9,981 nucleotides of DNA from the NCBI GenBank assembly GCA_902783825.1, contig CACZSJ010000126.1:1-9981 (forward strand), written 5' to 3'. Position 1 is the stretch's first letter; each line of letters starts with the position of its first letter. The notes under the pieces are model-generated. The model worked only from the letters and a program-made list of their open reading frames with translations. It did no database searches and was not told the origin of the DNA. Both the position numbers and the translations under genes were made by a program. This DNA is from Oscillospiraceae bacterium (lineage in GTDB: Bacteria; Bacillota; Clostridia; Oscillospirales; Oscillospiraceae). This document shows positions 6,101 to 9,981 of this stretch, one piece after another.

Positions 6101-6515
6101 GGACCAGGAGGAAGTGGAGAAAGAGCGGGGCAAAGAGCTGCGCCGCAGCGGTCTGGTTTTGAGCGATGCGGAAACGATAGAGGCCTGGGAACGGGGCGAA
6201 GACAAGCGATACATCCCCCTGCGCTTCCGCGGCGGCAAAGCCACCGGAGAGGGGCTGGCGTCTGGCCAGCAGCTGGGGCTGCTGGCCAGGCATATCCGCC
6301 AGACCCTGACGGACATGGCGGGGCAGCTGCGCAGAGGCAACATTGCCGCAGACCCCTACTACCGAGGCCAGCAGGAAAACGCCTGCCTCTACTGCGACTT
6401 CTTCTCCGCCTGCCATTTCCAGGAGGGGGAGAACGGCGAGAGCAGCCGGTATATGCCCAAGCTTTCGGAGAACAAAATCTGGGGCATGCTGGAAGGAGGC
6501 GATGGGAATGGCTGA
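3189..6515 (+). CDS. addB: AddAB helicase-nuclease subunit B
   Basis: AddB pairs with AddA to unwind and resect double-strand DNA ends and to recognise Chi, preparing 3' tails for RecA. The 1108 residues are close to the family's length (about 1150). The N terminus holds a Walker A motif GKAGAGKT (7-14) and the family phrase LLLVPEQYSHEAERELC (33-49). The central region is the inactivated UvrD-like helicase scaffold that binds Chi in known AddB proteins. The C-terminal RecB-type nuclease shows GIADRVDGW and VVDYKTG with D910 and K912. The iron-sulfur staple is complete: C752 in KFAACKF, then C1066, C1069 and C1075 in CLYCDFFSAC. The ATG at 3189 follows GGGAGG with 8 nt spacing. The stop overlaps the start of addA by 8 bp, so the two are almost surely co-translated. 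No defect is seen. Confidence 0.97.
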   Translation: MLRLILGKAGAGKTAAVIKEISQAVERREGGCLLLVPEQYSHEAERELCLRCGDRLSLYAEVFSFTGLARRILQQQGGGAEALLDPGGRLLCMALALHAVGSRLRIYAAAQRRAELQALLLRVVDELKAACVTPDMLEAAARDCEDALGDKLRDLSEICAAYEAVVAQGRADPSDRLRVLADRIPESDLGPDTRIYVDGFIDFTAQERAVLSALLRKGVQLTVCMTVDQMHEGSEVFALSRSACRQLLAEAENQGLAHRIEYLERDEKDQALRYFADNLFDYAARRYPGEKAPLELAIAESMTAECEYAAARALALVHGGCRWRDIAVAIRGFEDYRGTLESVFRHYGVPLFSVRRSQLLSRPLPLLISLSYEIVEGGWDVDDVISYMRTGLAGLEPEDCDLLADYVFKWQLRRGAWERPGDWRQHPKGYGAEYDQAAEESLRKINALRRQLAEPLLDFQRQGRLASTAEQQAAALSQLLLRLDLPEQLSRRARILEESGQAALAGEYRQLWELTVSALEQSAAVLGDKEMDMQDFGRLFTRMLSQYDVGTIPVSLDQVSAGDFDRMRRRSIRHLIVLGCSDDRLPPAQEAPDVFSPEERQRLVEMEIPLGAGESELWREFSLIYNGLSLPSDSLAMCYAAHGGDGEELRPAFVFNRAKALFHAEARTVQTERLHLWAEAPALTLAAQAVRGGSGTAAAAADYFRTRQPQRYAHLEEAARMSRGRLSPAGVEALYGKRLRLSASRIDKFAACKFAYFCQYGLRAKPYEPAGFHPPEIGTFMHYVLENTARQVKESGGFAAVSEEALRQITDRCVQTYIHEELNDFQEKSSRFVYLFRRLCGDVHRVVADMAAELRRSDFEPLDFELDFAKASDMRPVELGEGQEAMTLTGIADRVDGWLHQGKLYLRVVDYKTGRKSFSLSEVWYGMGLQMLLYLFALEADGGHRYGHEIVPAGVMYVPARSAMLSLSRELDQEEVEKERGKELRRSGLVLSDAETIEAWERGEDKRYIPLRFRGGKATGEGLASGQQLGLLARHIRQTLTDMAGQLRRGNIAADPYYRGQQENACLYCDFFSACHFQEGENGESSRYMPKLSENKIWGMLEGGDGNG

Positions 6516-9500
6516 GTTCAAGGCCACGGCGGCGCAGACTGCCGCCATGCAGACCCGAGGCAGCGCGGTGCTGGTATCTGCCGGCGCGGGCAGCGGCAAA
6601 ACAAAGGTGCTGACCGAGCGGCTGATGGGCTACCTGCGCGATCCGAAGGAGACCGTGGATCTGGACCGCTTTCTGGTCATTACCTTTACCCGCGCGGCCG
6701 CCGGCGAGCTGCGGGGGCGTATCATGGAAGAGCTGGCGGATGCCTTGGCCGCGGATCCGGGAAACCGGCGACTGCGCCGGCAAAGCGCCCTGTGCCGCCG
6801 GGCGCAGATCGGCACCATTCACAGCTTTTGTGCCTCTCTGCTGCGGGAAAACAGTCATCTGGCGGGGATTTCGCCGGATTTCAAAATTTTGGAAGAGGAC
6901 CGGGCGGCGGCAATGAAAGCGCTGGCGCTGGAGCGGACACTGGATCGCTGCTATGAGCAGCCGGAAAGCTATCCCGGCTTTTTGCAGCTGGCGGACACCG
7001 TCGGTGCAGGCCGGGACGATCGGCGGCTGGCGGAGCTGGTGCTGCGTCTGCATGAAAAGATGCAGTGCCACGCCCGGCCGGAGCGCTGGGCGCGGCAGCA
7101 GGTGGAGCTGCTGCGGGAACAGACGGCAGACGCGGGGGATACGCCCTGGGGCAAAGAGCTGCTGCAACATGCCAGGCAGTGCGCCGCGTACTGGTGTGGG
7201 GAGATGGATCGGATGACCCAGGCCCTGGCGCAGGAGGAGAAGGCGGCGAAGGCCTACCTGCCCAGCTTCAGCCAGACTGGAGACGCGCTGCGCGAATTGT
7301 GCCGCTGTCTGGAGTTGGGTTGGGATCGGACCTGCGCCTGCTTCCCCATTCCCTTTCCCACCTTGGGGCGCTTGTACAATCCCCCTGATCCGCAGCTGGC
7401 GGAGGAGGCCAAGGCTTGCCGGAAGGCCTGCAAAACAGCCATGGATGGGCTGGGCGGCATGTTTGACACGCCCTCGGCCAAGCTGCTGGACGAGATGGCA
7501 CGGACAGAGCCGGCCATGAGCGCCCTGCTGGAGCTGGCGCTGGCCTTCCAGCGGGAATATACCAAAGACAAACGCCGCAGCGACCTGGTGGACTATGCGG
7601 ATCTGGAGCATATGGCCGCCGGACTGCTTACCGACGAAGAAGAGCGGCCCACGGCGCTGGCGGAGCAAATCGCCCAGCGCTATGCAGAAATCATGGTGGA
7701 CGAGTATCAGGACGTAAGCCAGGTGCAGGACGCCATTTTTCGCGCCGTCTCCCGAAACGGACAGAACCTGTTTCTTGTGGGAGATGTCAAGCAGTCCATT
7801 TATCGTTTCCGATTGGCGGATCCCAACATTTTTATGGACAAATATCGGCACTATCGGGACGTGGAGCAGGCGGCGCCGGGAGAGGCTCGCCGGATTTTGC
7901 TGCAAGAGAATTTTCGCTCCCGCCGGGAAATCCTGGAGGGAGCCAATGCGGTGTTTTCCCTGTGTATGTCTCGGGCCCTGGGGGACTTGGACTACGACGA
8001 GAACGCGGCGCTTCGCTACGGCGCTTCGTATACGGGCGAGGCGCCGAAGCCGGAAATGCTGCTGCTGGCGATGCCGGAGACGTCGGATGAGGAGGAAAGC
8101 CCTGACAAGACCGTTCAAGAGGCCCATTTTGTAGCTGGGCAGATCCGGCAGTTGGTGAACAGCGGACTGCTGATCCAGGATCGGAACGGAAGCCGACCGC
8201 TGCAGTATAGCGATGTGGCTGTGCTGCTGCGTTCGCCGGGGAGCGTGGGCGGCGTTTATCGCCGGGCGCTGGCGGCCCAGGGCGTGCCGGTGGCCGCCGG
8301 ACAGGGTGCGGGATTCTTCCAGTCGGTGGAGGTGTCCACCATGTTGTCTTTGCTGGCGGTGCTGGACGATCCGCATCAGGATATCCCGCTGATCGCGGTG
8401 CTGCGTTCGCCGGCCCTGGGCTTCAGTGCGGACGAGCTGTCTCGGGTGCGCGCCTGCGAGACTTCATCGGATTTCTATACGGCGCTGCAGCGCAGCGCGG
8501 AGACGGAGGAAAAAAGCCGACGGGTGCTGGCGCTGCTGGATCGATTTCGTCGAGCGGCACCGGACCTGGGCGCCGCGGAGCTGATCTGGCTGCTGCTGGA
8601 GGAGCTGGACATGCTGGCCATTTGCAGCGCCATGAGCGACGGCGCGCAGCGCCGGGCACGCTTGATGGAACTGATCGGGCTGGCCGAACGCTTTGAGAGC
8701 AGCGGCTACCGGGGCTTGCATCGGCTGGTGCTCTGGCTGCGCCGGTTGGCGGAAAAGGGCCTGGAGCCGGGAATGAGCGGGGAAAGCGCCTCGGCGGTGC
8801 AGATTCTGTCGGTCCACCGATCCAAGGGCTTGGAATTCCCAGTGGTGTTTCTCTGTGATCTGGCCCGCCGATTCAATCGGCAGGACGGCCGGGAGACGGT
8901 ACTGGTGCATCCGGAGCTGGGCCTCGGCCCCAAGCTGACGGATCTGGAGCGCCGGATAGAATACCCGACGATGGCGCGCAACGCCCTGCGGGTTCGGCTG
9001 GAACGAGAGATGCTTTCGGAGGAGATGCGGCTGCTCTACGTGGCTATGACCCGAGCCAAGGAGCGCCTGTATCTCACGGCGGCGGTAAAAGATCCGGAGG
9101 CCCTGGTGGAAAAGTGTCGCAGCCGGATATCGGCGCCTGTGGCGGCGGAAATGCTGGCCCAGGCCAGCGCGCCGGCGCAGTGGCTGGTGAGCGCCTGTCT
9201 GGCAGACGAACAGCAACACCTCCGGCTGCGCATCTGTCAGGCCGAAAGCCGGGAGGAGACGGAAGAGGCCGCCGCGGCCGCCGGGCAGCCGGCGGATCCG
9301 GAAGCGCAGGCGCTGCTGCAGAAAAATCTGGCCTTCGCCTATCCTCACAGCCAGGCCACGGCGCTTCCTTCCAAGGTGACGGCCACCGAGCTGAAGCGCC
9401 GGGACGAAGCGGACGCAGAGGCCAAAAGCTTGGCTCCAACAGGGCGAGGGCGCTTTCGCATTCCGGATTTTACCAGGAAGGACAAGCCCGTCTCCGGTGC

Positions 9501-9981
9501 GGAAAAGGGGATTGCCACGCACCTGGTGCTGCAATACATGGACTTTGCCGCGGCTGGCAGTTTGGAGCAGATGCGGCAGGAGATTCAGCGCCTGCGGGAA
9601 AAACGCTTTCTCTCCCAGCGGGAGGCCATGGCCGTGGACGCGGAGGCGATCGTCCGGCTTTTCGCCTCGCCCCTGGGACAGCGGATGCGGCAGGCCCGGG
9701 AGCTGCACCGAGAATTTAAGTTTTCTTTGCTGTGCGACGCGCAGGAGCTCTTCGGTCAGGCCCCGGGAGACGATGTCCTTTTGCAGGGTGTGGTGGACTG
9801 TTATCTGGTTGAAGGAGACGCCATCACCGTGATCGATTACAAGACCGACGCTTTGCGCAACGCCGGAGAGGCGGCAGCCAGGGCGGAAAGCTATCGGAGC
9901 CAACTGGAAATCTATGCCCGGGCGCTGGAACGGATTTGTGGCCTGCCGGTCCGGCAGTGTGTGTTGTATTTCCTTTCTGTG
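6508..9981 (+). CDS. addA: AddAB helicase-nuclease subunit A (3' end cut off)
   Basis: AddA is the active 3'-5' helicase and one of the two nucleases of AddAB. All 1158 visible codons are open. Helicase motifs in order: Q10; Walker A SAGAGSGKT (24-32); ITFTRAAAGEL (58-68); GTIHSF (102-107); VDEYQD (397-402); LVGDVKQSIYRFR (423-435); QENFRS (466-471); SVHRSKGLEF (768-777); EMRLLYVAMTRAKERL (839-854). A charged, Ala/Glu-rich linker (about 912-935) leads to the RecB-type nuclease, with H1005 in GIATHLVLQ, D1097 in GVVD, D1110 and K1112 in DYKTD, and Q1132/Y1136 of the QxxxY motif. Family members are about 1200-1240 residues; the visible end VLYFLSV resembles the last strand, so few residues may be missing. 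ATG 6508 was chosen over 6502 because GGAGG (6495-6499) is 8 nt from the former and only 2 nt from the latter. The gene overlaps addB by 8 bp. Confidence 0.97.
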   Translation, partial: MAEFKATAAQTAAMQTRGSAVLVSAGAGSGKTKVLTERLMGYLRDPKETVDLDRFLVITFTRAAAGELRGRIMEELADALAADPGNRRLRRQSALCRRAQIGTIHSFCASLLRENSHLAGISPDFKILEEDRAAAMKALALERTLDRCYEQPESYPGFLQLADTVGAGRDDRRLAELVLRLHEKMQCHARPERWARQQVELLREQTADAGDTPWGKELLQHARQCAAYWCGEMDRMTQALAQEEKAAKAYLPSFSQTGDALRELCRCLELGWDRTCACFPIPFPTLGRLYNPPDPQLAEEAKACRKACKTAMDGLGGMFDTPSAKLLDEMARTEPAMSALLELALAFQREYTKDKRRSDLVDYADLEHMAAGLLTDEEERPTALAEQIAQRYAEIMVDEYQDVSQVQDAIFRAVSRNGQNLFLVGDVKQSIYRFRLADPNIFMDKYRHYRDVEQAAPGEARRILLQENFRSRREILEGANAVFSLCMSRALGDLDYDENAALRYGASYTGEAPKPEMLLLAMPETSDEEESPDKTVQEAHFVAGQIRQLVNSGLLIQDRNGSRPLQYSDVAVLLRSPGSVGGVYRRALAAQGVPVAAGQGAGFFQSVEVSTMLSLLAVLDDPHQDIPLIAVLRSPALGFSADELSRVRACETSSDFYTALQRSAETEEKSRRVLALLDRFRRAAPDLGAAELIWLLLEELDMLAICSAMSDGAQRRARLMELIGLAERFESSGYRGLHRLVLWLRRLAEKGLEPGMSGESASAVQILSVHRSKGLEFPVVFLCDLARRFNRQDGRETVLVHPELGLGPKLTDLERRIEYPTMARNALRVRLEREMLSEEMRLLYVAMTRAKERLYLTAAVKDPEALVEKCRSRISAPVAAEMLAQASAPAQWLVSACLADEQQHLRLRICQAESREETEEAAAAAGQPADPEAQALLQKNLAFAYPHSQATALPSKVTATELKRRDEADAEAKSLAPTGRGRFRIPDFTRKDKPVSGAEKGIATHLVLQYMDFAAAGSLEQMRQEIQRLREKRFLSQREAMAVDAEAIVRLFASPLGQRMRQARELHREFKFSLLCDAQELFGQAPGDDVLLQGVVDCYLVEGDAITVIDYKTDALRNAGEAAARAESYRSQLEIYARALERICGLPVRQCVLYFLSV

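Noticed and set aside
4674..9903. Three long minus-strand open frames (4674-6599, 6052-8376, 8464-9903) opposite addB and addA
   Set aside because: They overlap intact AddB and AddA motifs throughout, overlap each other, and show no recognisable motif or ribosome site pattern.
3189..9981. Defence-system or phage origin of the helicase-nuclease pair
   Set aside because: Both proteins carry the full AddA/AddB motif sets including the AddB iron-sulfur cysteines, with the usual addB-addA order and no neighbouring mobile or defence genes.

Overview
The window reads as ordinary chromosomal DNA of a GC-rich Firmicute. Low-GC Firmicute-type signals (strong AGGAGG-like ribosome sites, sigma-A-like promoters with 17-bp spacers, intrinsic terminators) sit beside clearly GC-rich coding sequence. 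The gene families (AddA/AddB rather than RecBCD, an ECF-type QueT, a ComEB-type dCMP deaminase) are those of Clostridia. The wording of several proteins suggests an Oscillospiraceae-like gut clostridium; that is inference, not proof. No mobile elements, CRISPR arrays, tRNA or rRNA genes were seen.

Layout: (1) On the minus strand, queH (1135 to 497) is followed by queT (356 to beyond position 1). Together they form a queuosine-precursor salvage and completion pair. The 140-bp gap between them holds what looks like a preQ1-sensing riboswitch controlling queT translation. (2) A dCMP deaminase gene (1301-1783) diverges from queH with a clear promoter and makes dUMP for thymidylate synthesis. (3) A bidirectional terminator (1796-1834) separates it from a convergent class I aminotransferase gene (3030 to 1837). 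(4) That gene diverges from addB (3189-6515) across a 158-bp region in which both promoters can be read. (5) addB overlaps addA (6508 to beyond 9981). The two subunits form the AddAB helicase-nuclease that processes double-strand breaks for RecA-dependent repair.

The genes belong to four unrelated housekeeping jobs: tRNA modification, pyrimidine nucleotide supply, amino-acid transamination, and recombination repair. All visible catalytic motifs are intact, and no frameshift or pseudogene was found.

The most interesting part is regulatory. The queT leader combines a small P1 stem with a C-rich loop, an extra hairpin, an A-rich tail that can close a pseudoknot, a second copy of that tail running into the ribosome site, and a pair of mutually exclusive helices that would expose or hide that site. 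queH has no ribosome site ahead of its best start and has an extended -10 box placed as for a leaderless transcript. I see no evidence for a wholly new multi-gene system in this window.
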